Shown here piece by piece: positions 7,799 to 15,206 of a stretch of 25,758 bases of DNA. The stretch is from an uncultured Pseudomonadota bacterium (lineage in GTDB: Bacteria; Myxococcota_A; Polyangia; HGW-17), in NCBI GenBank assembly GCA_938004375.1, contig CALKWH010000252.1:1-25758 (forward strand). Reading direction: 5' to 3'. Positions within the stretch are counted from its first letter, which is position 1, and every line of letters starts with the position of its first letter. The notes below the pieces were generated by a model. It ran no database searches and was not told the origin of the DNA. It was given only the letters and a program-made list of their open reading frames with translations. Position numbers and translations under genes: made by a program.

Positions 7799-9532
7799 AT
7801 GTATGATTTCCTGCTGCTCTGGAAGATGGCCTGGCGCAACCTGTGGCGCCAGCGCCGCCGGTCGCTGATCACCGTCTTCGCCATGAGCGCGGGGCTGGCG
7901 ATGTGCATCCCCACCTACGGCATGGTGGAGTGGGTGAGCCGGGAGATGATCCGCGGCATCACCCGCACCCACCTGGGGCACGTGCAGGTGCACCACCCCG
8001 ACTACCTCGAGGAGCGCCGGCTGGAGCTCGCCTTCCCCGAGGCGGCGGCCACCGAGGCGGTCGCCGCGGACCCGGCGGTCCTGCAGTCGGCGCCGCGCGT
8101 CTACACCGGCGGCATGGTGTCCTCGGAGCACGCGTTCGAGCTCGAGGTGCGGGCGGTCGCTGCGGGGTCGGAGCCGAAGGAGGCCCTCCTGCGTGGCGGT
8201 CCGCCGAAGGCGCCCTGCGAGGCCCTCGTCGACGAGGGGACCGCCAGGAGATGGCGGCTGGATCTGGGTAGTCACCTGCGGTTCTCCCCGTTGCCTCCGG
8301 CGCCGGCCTGCGAGGGCGTGTCGATCTCGGGCGTGACCCGCACCGAGGGTGGGCTGGCGCTGCTCGAGGTGGCGGGTGGCGACTTCGCGCGCCTGGTCGC
8401 CCCGCCGCCCCCCCCCGCCGAGGCTCCGGCCGCGGACCCCGATGACATCGACGCCCTCGAGAAGTTGACCCCGTCACCGACGCCGTCACCGACTCCGACT
8501 CCGACTCCGACTCCGACTCCGTCGCCACCGCCACCGTCACCGTCACCGTCACCACTGAAGCTGCAGGTCGTGCGCACCGCCTCGTCCCAGGTGGGGATCA
8601 TCGCGGTCGATCCGACCCGGGAGGGACGCGTCACCACCATGCCGTCCAAGGTGGTCGCCGGGTCATATCTCGCCCAGGGCTACCGGAACGGTCAGGGGAT
8701 CCCCCAGATCCTGATCGGGGACCAGCTCGCCCGCATCCTCATGGTGAAGCCCGGCGACCGGCTGGGCCTGGACATCCTCACCCGTGATGGTTTCCCCATG
8801 GACGAGATGGTCGAGGTCGCCGGGCTGTTCAACTCGGGCATGGACAACCTGGACCGCTCCCTGACGTTCGTCCACCTGGGCATGGCCTGGGATCCGCAGT
8901 TGATGAACCTCGTCGAACCCGCCTCGGGGACGCCTCTGATCCACGAGCTCGCGGTGCGGCTCGACGACGGCGCGGACAACGTGGCCGTCGCCGCCCGCCT
9001 GGAGCGGCGCCTCACCGCTCTGAGGCTCTCCGCCTGGCCGTGGCAGAAGGTGGAGCCGGCGATGGCCTCCATGGTGAAGCTGCAGGACGCCTCGGTGGCC
9101 ATCCTCCTCGTGATCATCCTGGCCATCGCCGCCCTGGGCACCATGAACACGATGCTGATGTCGGTGTTCGAGCGCATCCGCGAGTTCGGCGTCCTCAAGT
9201 CCGTGGGCATGCGTCCCTGGTTCGTGGCCCGGCTCATCCTCCTCGAGACGCTGCTGATGACCCTCGTCTCCATGCTCCTGGGTGGGATCCTGGGTCTGCT
9301 GCTCACGGGCTGGCTGTATTACCACGGGCTGGACTTCTCGAGCCTCATGCCCGACGGTTTTTCCTATCAGGGCATCGTCATCGACCCCGTCTGGCGGGCG
9401 GTGCTGACGGTGGACACCTTGCTGGTTCCCCTGGCGCTGATGTCGGTGGTGAGCCTGATCGTGGCCGTGTGGCCGGCCGTGCGCGCGGCCCGGATCAAGC
9501 CGGTCGAGGCCTTGCGCCAGTCCGGAGTGTGA
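7799..9532 (+). CDS. FtsX/MacB/LolE-type ABC permease with Pro/Ser/Thr-rich insert
   Basis: The 577-residue inner-membrane permease has TM1 at about residues 20-42, a large periplasmic domain, and three C-terminal TMs (about 433-455, 478-505, 540-565) in the FtsX pattern, including MNTMLMSVFERIREFGVLKS and the closing IKPVEALRQSG. It is about 170 residues longer than its partner permease. The excess lies in the periplasmic domain: a stretch ending in a Pro/Ser/Thr repeat (residues 225-252) and what looks like a second copy of the 'LIGxxLAxxLxVxxGD' hairpin (EALVDEGTARRWRLDLGS at 141-158 versus QILIGDQLARILMVKPGD at about 303-320). The start has a GGGAGG site 12 bases upstream. It is probably one half of a heterodimeric LolCE/MacB-like transporter with the next gene. 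Confidence 0.93.
   Translation: MYDFLLLWKMAWRNLWRQRRRSLITVFAMSAGLAMCIPTYGMVEWVSREMIRGITRTHLGHVQVHHPDYLEERRLELAFPEAAATEAVAADPAVLQSAPRVYTGGMVSSEHAFELEVRAVAAGSEPKEALLRGGPPKAPCEALVDEGTARRWRLDLGSHLRFSPLPPAPACEGVSISGVTRTEGGLALLEVAGGDFARLVAPPPPPAEAPAADPDDIDALEKLTPSPTPSPTPTPTPTPTPSPPPPSPSPSPLKLQVVRTASSQVGIIAVDPTREGRVTTMPSKVVAGSYLAQGYRNGQGIPQILIGDQLARILMVKPGDRLGLDILTRDGFPMDEMVEVAGLFNSGMDNLDRSLTFVHLGMAWDPQLMNLVEPASGTPLIHELAVRLDDGADNVAVAARLERRLTALRLSAWPWQKVEPAMASMVKLQDASVAILLVIILAIAALGTMNTMLMSVFERIREFGVLKSVGMRPWFVARLILLETLLMTLVSMLLGGILGLLLTGWLYYHGLDFSSLMPDGFSYQGIVIDPVWRAVLTVDTLLVPLALMSVVSLIVAVWPAVRAARIKPVEALRQSGV
8471..8554 (+). repeat. In-frame Pro-Ser/Thr coding repeat (hexanucleotide core)
   Basis: The region encodes alternating Pro with Ser or Thr (residues 225-252 of the permease). 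Its core is five perfect copies of CCGACT at 8489-8518, flanked by CCGTCA-type variants. Six-base units would change length without shifting frame. At protein level it is probably a flexible periplasmic linker. Confidence 0.9.
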
Positions 9533-9542
9533 GCGGGGGAAG

Positions 9543-10772
9543 ATGGCGATGTTTTTCAAGATGGCCTTCCGCAACCTGTGGCGCCGGCGCTTCCGGACGG
9601 GGATCACTTTGGTCGCGATCGGCGGCAGCTTCTCATTGCTGCTGTTCTTCGTCGCCCTCACCGAGGGTTCCCATCAACTGATGATCGACCTGGCGATCCG
9701 CATGCAGGCCGGTCACGTCGTCATCCAGGCGCCCGAGTTCCAGAAGGAGCGCGCGTTGGAGCTCCGCGTCACGGATCCCGACGAGGTGATGCGTAGGATC
9801 GGACCGCTGCCCGAGGGCTGGACGGCGACCCGGCGCATCTTCACGACCGGCCTTCTGCGTTCGGCGGACGGCTCGGTCATGCTCGACAACCTGATGGCCG
9901 TGGATCTCGAGAACGAGCGGAAGGTCAGCGACGTCGGCCGCAAGCTCGTCCGGGGCGCGTGGCTGGACCCGGACGAGCCGGGGATCCTGATCGGCGAGAA
10001 GGCCGCCCGCCTCCTCAAGGTCGACGTGGGGGACAAGGTCGTGGTCTCGTGTTCGGGCCTGACGCAGAAGGTCGAGGAGCGGTTCCTGGTGGCCGGGGTC
10101 TTCCGGGTGGGTGGTGACGCGGATCGGGGCATGGCCATGATCGGTCTGGCGCGGGGACAGGCACTCCTGGGTATGGGGGACGCCGTCAGCCAGCTCGCCT
10201 TCTTCCTGCCCCCCGACGACAGCCAGGCCGCCGCCAGAGAGCTGCGTCGCAGGGTCCAGGGTCTGCCGGTGGCCGTGCTGCACTGGCAGGAGGCGCTGCC
10301 CGTGTTGACCCAATTGCTCTGGGTGGACGACATCTCGATGCAGGTGTTCATCTTCATCATTCTCGTGATCGTCGCCGCCGGCATCCTCAACACCGTGCTG
10401 ATGTCGGTTATGGAACGCACGCGGGAGCTGGGCATCCTCAAGAGCCTGGGGATGCGCCCCTGGTCGCTGTTCCGGCTCATCGTGACGGAGTCCCTGCTGC
10501 TGGGCCTGCTCGCCGTGGCGGTGGGGGCCGCCCTGGGCCTGCCCCTGGTCCACCACTTCGGCCAGGTGGGGATCGACCCGCTGGCCCTGACCGGCGGCGA
10601 GGTGATGGAGATGGAGGGGATCGCCTTCACCGACCGGATCCATCCCGTGCTGTCGTGGGCCTCGGGGCTGATCCTGACGGCCGTCGTACTGGGAATGACG
10701 TTGCTGTCGGCCGTCTGGCCGGCCTTGCGGGCGAAGCGGATCCTGCCGGTGAAGGCGCTCCGGCAGATGTAG
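9543..10772 (+). CDS. FtsX/MacB/LolC-type ABC permease
   Basis: The 409-residue permease follows the first by 10 bases; ATG 9543 is taken, with ATG 9549 an alternative that gives better spacing from the GGGGGA site. TM1 lies at about residues 14-38, followed by a MacB-type periplasmic core containing ILIGEKAARLLKVDVGDKV, and three TMs in the last 140 residues, with MSVMERTRELGILKSLGMRP after TM2 and the closing ILPVKALRQM. The N-terminus KMAFRNLWRRRFRTG parallels KMAWRNLWRQRRRS of the upstream gene, so the pair arose by duplication. It is the normal length for the family. Known members (LolC/LolE, MacB) use ATP hydrolysis in the cytoplasm to drive movements in the periplasm that extract or expel lipoproteins, lipids or peptides. 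Confidence 0.95.
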   Translation: MAMFFKMAFRNLWRRRFRTGITLVAIGGSFSLLLFFVALTEGSHQLMIDLAIRMQAGHVVIQAPEFQKERALELRVTDPDEVMRRIGPLPEGWTATRRIFTTGLLRSADGSVMLDNLMAVDLENERKVSDVGRKLVRGAWLDPDEPGILIGEKAARLLKVDVGDKVVVSCSGLTQKVEERFLVAGVFRVGGDADRGMAMIGLARGQALLGMGDAVSQLAFFLPPDDSQAAARELRRRVQGLPVAVLHWQEALPVLTQLLWVDDISMQVFIFIILVIVAAGILNTVLMSVMERTRELGILKSLGMRPWSLFRLIVTESLLLGLLAVAVGAALGLPLVHHFGQVGIDPLALTGGEVMEMEGIAFTDRIHPVLSWASGLILTAVVLGMTLLSAVWPALRAKRILPVKALRQM

Positions 10773-10782
10773 GAGGGTGATC

Positions 10783-11544
10783 ATGGAATCGACCAAGACG
10801 CAGCCCATCGTGGAGCTGCAGCAGGTGCGCAAGGAGTACCGGCAGGGGCATCTGCAGGTGCAGGCGGTCAACGGAGTCGATCTGACGATCCAGGAGGGGG
10901 AGTTCACGGCCATCTGCGGTCCCTCGGGCTCGGGGAAGACCACGCTGCTGAACCTGATCGGTTGCCTGGACACCCCGACCGAGGGCCGGGTGCTGGTCGG
11001 CGGGCGGGACGTCTCCGCGCTCTCCGATTCGGCCTTGGCGGATCTGCGCCTGCGGCAGATCGGCTTCGTCTTCCAGGCCTACAACCTGGTGCCGGTGCTC
11101 ACCGCCTTCGAGAACGTGGAGCTGGTCCTCGCCCTCCAGGGTGTCCCGGCCGCCCAGCGGAAGAAGCGCGTCCTCTCCATCCTCGAGGAGGTGGGGCTCC
11201 TCGAACTGCGGGATCGCCGCCCGATGGACATGAGCGGAGGCCAGCAGCAGCGGGTGGCCGTGGCCCGGGCGGTCGTCGCCAACCCCCGGCTGGTGCTCGC
11301 CGACGAGCCCACGGCGAACCTCGACTCGCACACCGGCGCCGCCCTGCTCCAGATGATGGCCGACCTCAACCGCGAGCATCGGGTGACCTTCCTGTTCTCC
11401 ACCCACGACCCGATGGTCATGGACTACTCCCGCCGCATCGTGCGGGTCGTTGACGGCAAGATCGCCGCGGACGAGCTCAAGCCCCGTGGGGCAGGCGACC
11501 GGTCGCCGGCCGCGGGCGATCCGCCGGCCGCGGGAGAGGCGTGA
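10783..11544 (+). CDS. LolD/MacB-type ABC transporter ATPase
   Basis: ATG 10783 is preferred because AGGAGG (10771-10776) lies 6 bases upstream and overlaps the stop of the preceding permease gene. The 253-residue protein has Walker A GPSGSGKT (residues 46-53), a Q-loop FQAYNLVPVLTAFENV, the signature MSGGQQQRVAVARA (150-163), Walker B LVLADEPT (170-177) and a switch His in FSTHD. This is the MacB/LolD subfamily that works with FtsX-type permeases. The C-terminus adds about 20 Pro/Ala/Gly-rich residues (SPAAGDPPAAGEA) that end near the next start codon. It would sit on the cytoplasmic side of the two permeases as a homodimer. Confidence 0.97.
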   Translation: MESTKTQPIVELQQVRKEYRQGHLQVQAVNGVDLTIQEGEFTAICGPSGSGKTTLLNLIGCLDTPTEGRVLVGGRDVSALSDSALADLRLRQIGFVFQAYNLVPVLTAFENVELVLALQGVPAAQRKKRVLSILEEVGLLELRDRRPMDMSGGQQQRVAVARAVVANPRLVLADEPTANLDSHTGAALLQMMADLNREHRVTFLFSTHDPMVMDYSRRIVRVVDGKIAADELKPRGAGDRSPAAGDPPAAGEA

Positions 11545-11546
11545 TC

Positions 11547-12998
11547 ATGGGGCGCGGGTCCCAGCGTCGCTTCATGGCCAGGTTGCTCGGCCCGCTGGTC
11601 TGGCTGTCGTGCGCCCTGCTGACCCCGAACCCCGCGGGGGCCACCTCGGTCGTGGACGGTGACGCGTGGATCGTCGACGTCGACGGCGTGGTGAAGGGCT
11701 CGGGGACCGCGCTGCACCTGCCCTGGCCCTGGCCCATGGTGGTCGGCGATCCATCCCTGGGCGGGCTGGGCTGGACGTCCCGCGACGCCATCTTCGGCGC
11801 CGGCGAGCTGCGGCTCCGGTTTTCCGGCCGCTACCGCGAGGACCGGTTCAAGTGGGAGATCCAGGCCAGGACCGGCCTCTTCCTGTTCTCGGAACCGAAC
11901 ATGTTCTCTGCCTTCTCGGGCGGGGTCTCCTCGGCGGCCGAACCCCCCAGGTCCCTACCGTTGCAGTACACCGACGCCATCGCCGCGCGCCGGATCTGGA
12001 ACGCCGCCTTCGACCGGCTGTACTTCCAGACCCGCCTGGGGCCGGTGGATGTCCTGGTGGGGCGGCAGCCGGTCTCGTTCGGCGTGGGCTTCATCTGGCA
12101 GCCGGCGGACCTGCTCGCGCCGTTCTCCCCGCTGGACATCGACAAGGAGTTCAAGCCCGGGGTCGACGCGGTGCGGCTCAACCTCAACTTGGGGGACTTC
12201 ACCGAGCTCGCCCTCGTGGGGGTGGCCGGCGCCCCCGCCTGTCGGCACACCTCGGTTCCCACCGCCGCAGACCCCCTCGCGCCCTCCCGGTGGCAGACCC
12301 CGGACGGGGACGCCTGCTCCCCGGGACACCTGCGGTACGGCACCGATGCCTCCTCCCTGGCGGCGCGCCTGCGCACCACCGTGGGCGAGTTCGACCTGGG
12401 CGGCCTGGCCGGCTGGGTCCGCGGAGACTGGGTTCTCGGCGCCTTCGCCGCGGGCACCCTGGGTCGCTGGAAGCTGCGCTCCGAGGCGACCTTCACCTGG
12501 GACGCCGATCCCGGGGAGACCGGAGAGCCCGACTACTCCTTCCGCGAGCGCTTCGTCCGGGCGGTCGCCGGGGTCGACTACAGTTTCGACCTGTCCCGGC
12601 CGCTGCACCTGTTCTCCGAGCTCCACTACAACGGCTTCGGGAGCGATGACCCGGATGACTGGATGAAGATCCTGGCGTCGGCCCGGGTCGCCCAGTTCGC
12701 CGAGAGCGCCGCCCTCGGGAACTATTATTTCGGCGCCGGCGGCGTCTGGGAGTTGACCGATCGGCTCAAGTGGTCTGGGCTGGCCCTGGTCAACCTGGGC
12801 GATCCTTCGGCCCACCTGTCGATGTCGGTGGAGCTCCTGCTGTCATCCGAGAGCGTGCTCCAGGTGGGCGGCTTCGTGCCGGTTGGCCGTCGACCCGGCC
12901 TCGTCTATCTCGGAGGGAACCCGGTGGGGGTGGACCTGCGTTCGGAGTTCGGCATGTATCCGTCCATGATTTTCGTCCTGTTCAAGCGATATTATTGA
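11547..12998 (+). CDS. Outer-membrane beta-barrel protein of the transport operon
   Basis: The 483-residue product begins at ATG 11547 with GGAGAGG 7 bases upstream; a GTG at 11541 overlapping the ATPase stop is an alternative. A Sec signal peptide ends near residue 32 (PAGA). The mature protein is built from short alternating hydrophobic strands with aromatic ends and finishes with an aromatic C-terminus (FVLFKRYY), as in barrels inserted by BAM. FQTRLGPVDVLVGRQPVSFG followed by WQPADLL, then a 'GVDAVRLNL' strand, resembles large porin-like families such as DUF1302 or alginate-export barrels. It is the last gene of the TetR operon, so it is the likely outer-membrane receiver or exit for cargo moved by the permeases and the LolA-like carrier; that role is inference. 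Confidence 0.85.
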   Translation: MGRGSQRRFMARLLGPLVWLSCALLTPNPAGATSVVDGDAWIVDVDGVVKGSGTALHLPWPWPMVVGDPSLGGLGWTSRDAIFGAGELRLRFSGRYREDRFKWEIQARTGLFLFSEPNMFSAFSGGVSSAAEPPRSLPLQYTDAIAARRIWNAAFDRLYFQTRLGPVDVLVGRQPVSFGVGFIWQPADLLAPFSPLDIDKEFKPGVDAVRLNLNLGDFTELALVGVAGAPACRHTSVPTAADPLAPSRWQTPDGDACSPGHLRYGTDASSLAARLRTTVGEFDLGGLAGWVRGDWVLGAFAAGTLGRWKLRSEATFTWDADPGETGEPDYSFRERFVRAVAGVDYSFDLSRPLHLFSELHYNGFGSDDPDDWMKILASARVAQFAESAALGNYYFGAGGVWELTDRLKWSGLALVNLGDPSAHLSMSVELLLSSESVLQVGGFVPVGRRPGLVYLGGNPVGVDLRSEFGMYPSMIFVLFKRYY

Positions 12999-13011
12999 AA
13001 ATAGAAACTTG

Positions 13012-13040
13012 TTGATGAAACGGCCGGAAAATGCTATGTG
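13012..13040 (+). promoter_or_regulatory. Possible promoter of the Cys-rich lipoprotein gene
   Basis: TTGATG (13012-13017) and TATGTG (13035-13040) are 17 bases apart in a locally AT-rich gap between the barrel gene and the next gene. The -10 match is weak. A strong AGGAGG site follows at 13054-13059, 6 bases before the ATG. Confidence 0.3.
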
Positions 13041-13065
13041 CAGGGACTGATCCAGGAGGAATCCG

Positions 13066-13410
13066 ATGCGTCGTTTTCTGACACTGTCCTTGGCCCTCTC
13101 ACTGGCGTTGCCCCTGGCCTTCGGCTGCAAGCCCAAGGTGGACTGCGACAAACTCGAGACCCGCTTGATCTCCTGCATGAGGGAGAATTACAAGACGCTC
13201 AACCCCAAGGGCTGCCCGGCCGAGGCTGAAGAGTGCACCAAAGTCATGGAGAAGCTCACGGCCGACTACGCCAAGTTAGTCGACACCGAGATCGTCGGTC
13301 CCTGCCGCGCCAAGGACGGTCGCGACTCCCGAGCCTCCAGGATCAACCAGTGCCTGGATCAGAAGGGCTGCAAGGACGTGCATGACTGCCTCAAGAAAGA
13401 AGCCCAGTGA
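13066..13410 (+). CDS. Small cysteine-rich secreted protein or lipoprotein
   Basis: The 114-residue product starts at ATG 13066 behind a perfect AGGAGG. The hydrophobic N-terminus ends in PLAFGC; Cys21 may be lipidated although Phe at -2 is not canonical for a lipobox. The mature part has eight further cysteines (27, 37, 50, 57, 80, 96, 102, 108) in two groups of four, enough for four disulfides, in a mostly helical charged sequence. No family was recognised. The gene overlaps the start of the next gene by 29 bases, so the two are probably co-expressed and may act together in the periplasm or at the membrane. Confidence 0.85.
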   Translation: MRRFLTLSLALSLALPLAFGCKPKVDCDKLETRLISCMRENYKTLNPKGCPAEAEECTKVMEKLTADYAKLVDTEIVGPCRAKDGRDSRASRINQCLDQKGCKDVHDCLKKEAQ

Positions 13411-15202
13411 CCTGAATCCGGTCCAGCCCGATTCGACGTCCGACCCCGGCGATCCCCAACCCGACTTCGGCCTTCCCCGCTCCGGTTCCCGTCTCTCCTG
13501 GTGGAAGCGGTTCCTGTTCATCGGCGTTCCGGTCCTGGTGACCGTGCTGCTGGCCGTGGGGGTCCACGTGTCCCGCATGGATCTCGACGGGTGGGTGCGG
13601 GTCTACGGGCTCGAGCACCTGCAGCCTGGGCAGCGTGCGGCCTTCCGGGTCCTCGTCCGTAAGGGCAAGCACTCCCGCCCTGCGTCCCCGGTCCGGGTCC
13701 GGGCCTATTTCATCGGCAAGGACGCGGCCGGCGGGGACGGAGGAAAGGTGTTCATCGGCGAAGGGGACGCCGGCGAGGGCGCCCAGGCCGTCGAGGTCAA
13801 CACCGTGCTTCCCAAGGTCGCCCCGGGGCGATACCGTATCCGCATGGAGGTCACCAGTCCGGAGACCGACGAGACCCTGGCTTTCCCGGTGGAGTTGGTT
13901 GAGAAGCCGCCCCGGCTGGAGTGGACCCACGAGTTGACGTCCGATTCCGGGGACGGCAACTACACCTCCACCCAGACGACCCCCCCGAAGCCGGACGAGG
14001 ATGGCGTCGTCGTGTCCATCAATCCCATCAACGGCCGCGGCTTCAAGATGCCCTTCCGGGACGTGCTGTTCTTTCGGGCGCACACCAAATCGGGGGAGCC
14101 CGTGCGGGCACGGGCCACCCTGAAACTTTTACGCGGGCGCATCCGTCTCCCGCGGCACGCCGACTGCAATCCGCCCTTCGCCAAGCCCGAGTTGGATCCT
14201 TGCATGCTCGAAGTCCAGCAGAACCAGAGCGTGCCCTTCGAGCTCGAGACCGACATCCTCGGACTGGCCTCCATGTCCCTCTACGTGATGAGTCCGGGCG
14301 TCTCCTTCCACGTCGGCTACCAGGTCCGGGACGCGACCGGCGCCTGGGGTCCGCGGCGTGAGACCGACCTGGATGTGGGGATCGTCGAGGACGACGTGTT
14401 TCTGGCCACCTTCCCGCGCATCCTGCCCCCGGGGACCAGTTTCGTCTTCCCGTTCCGTGGTCTAGGAAAAGGGCCCATGTACGTCGACGTCTTCAGCGAG
14501 ACCGCCTGGCTGTATGCGACGCAGGTGCCCCTGGCCGATCTGTTCGGGCAGGCCCGCGTGGCCATCGACGACCCGCCGGGACTTCGCAAGATGCAACTGA
14601 GCCTGTTGTATATGCCGGTCGCCAACACGACGGTGAACTCCACGTATTGGGTGAACTCCCAGACGAACAACCCCCGCCTCCTCGAGCAGGCCGTCCAGTT
14701 GGCCCAGCGCAACGAGGCCTTGGATCCCCACACGCGCCAGTACCTGTCCGCGATCGTGGATCGCGGCCTGATCTGGCAGCCGGGCTACTCGATCGACAAC
14801 GACATCCACTACTTCGCCGGCCTGCTCGATACCTTCCATTTCGCGCCGAAGGTGCTGGCCGACACGAAGCAGCACAAGGAGGCGCGGCTCTCGCGCATCA
14901 AACGCGGCTCCCAGACCACCGTGCTGGTCCTGGTTTCGGCGGCCGGCCTCCTGCTCATGATCGTCGTCTTCGTCGCCACCTACCTCGCCATGCGGCAGCG
15001 CACGCGCAGCCACGCGCAGATGTCCAGGATCCAGCAGGACGAGCACGGCAACGAGTCCTTCTGGAGCAACCTGGACAAGACCCCGGACGAGCGCAGGTTG
15101 CGCACCCAGGCCATCGTGTTCGGCACGCTCATCGCGCTGATCCTGGGCTTCGTCTTCGTCGCCTTCATGTGGGTCTTCTTCAACATCAAATGGGAGATGT
15201 GA
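13382..15202 (+). CDS. Three-TM protein with large periplasmic Ig/macroglobulin-like region
   Basis: The 606-residue protein starts at ATG 13382, inside the preceding gene; AAGGA lies 6 bases upstream and no other start occurs before the first TM. Residues 1-40 are Pro-rich and cytoplasmic, TM1 is at about 44-64, a periplasmic part of about 440 residues follows, and two TMs lie near the C-terminus (about 513-536 and 577-600). Residues 75-190 show PGQRAAFRVLV, then VLPKVAPGRYRIRMEV, a pattern of macroglobulin (MG) or Ig-like beta domains as in MG2 repeats; this is a fold-level guess. There is no thioester motif and no protease site. I do not know the function. It is 4 bases upstream of the nucleotidyltransferase gene, so it may belong to an envelope glycan or surface-polymer pathway. 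Confidence 0.85.
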   Translation: MTASRKKPSDLNPVQPDSTSDPGDPQPDFGLPRSGSRLSWWKRFLFIGVPVLVTVLLAVGVHVSRMDLDGWVRVYGLEHLQPGQRAAFRVLVRKGKHSRPASPVRVRAYFIGKDAAGGDGGKVFIGEGDAGEGAQAVEVNTVLPKVAPGRYRIRMEVTSPETDETLAFPVELVEKPPRLEWTHELTSDSGDGNYTSTQTTPPKPDEDGVVVSINPINGRGFKMPFRDVLFFRAHTKSGEPVRARATLKLLRGRIRLPRHADCNPPFAKPELDPCMLEVQQNQSVPFELETDILGLASMSLYVMSPGVSFHVGYQVRDATGAWGPRRETDLDVGIVEDDVFLATFPRILPPGTSFVFPFRGLGKGPMYVDVFSETAWLYATQVPLADLFGQARVAIDDPPGLRKMQLSLLYMPVANTTVNSTYWVNSQTNNPRLLEQAVQLAQRNEALDPHTRQYLSAIVDRGLIWQPGYSIDNDIHYFAGLLDTFHFAPKVLADTKQHKEARLSRIKRGSQTTVLVLVSAAGLLLMIVVFVATYLAMRQRTRSHAQMSRIQQDEHGNESFWSNLDKTPDERRLRTQAIVFGTLIALILGFVFVAFMWVFFNIKWEM

Positions 15203-15206
15203 GGTC

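Noticed and set aside
8471..8554. CRISPR-like or non-coding satellite repeat
   Set aside because: Units are 6 bases, contiguous and in frame within a permease gene; there are no spacers.
7019..11544. Canonical Lol system (lolA, lolC, lolE, lolD)
   Set aside because: The carrier belongs to the broader LolA-like superfamily, there is no LolB, and a repressor and barrel gene are included, so Lol gene symbols were not assigned.
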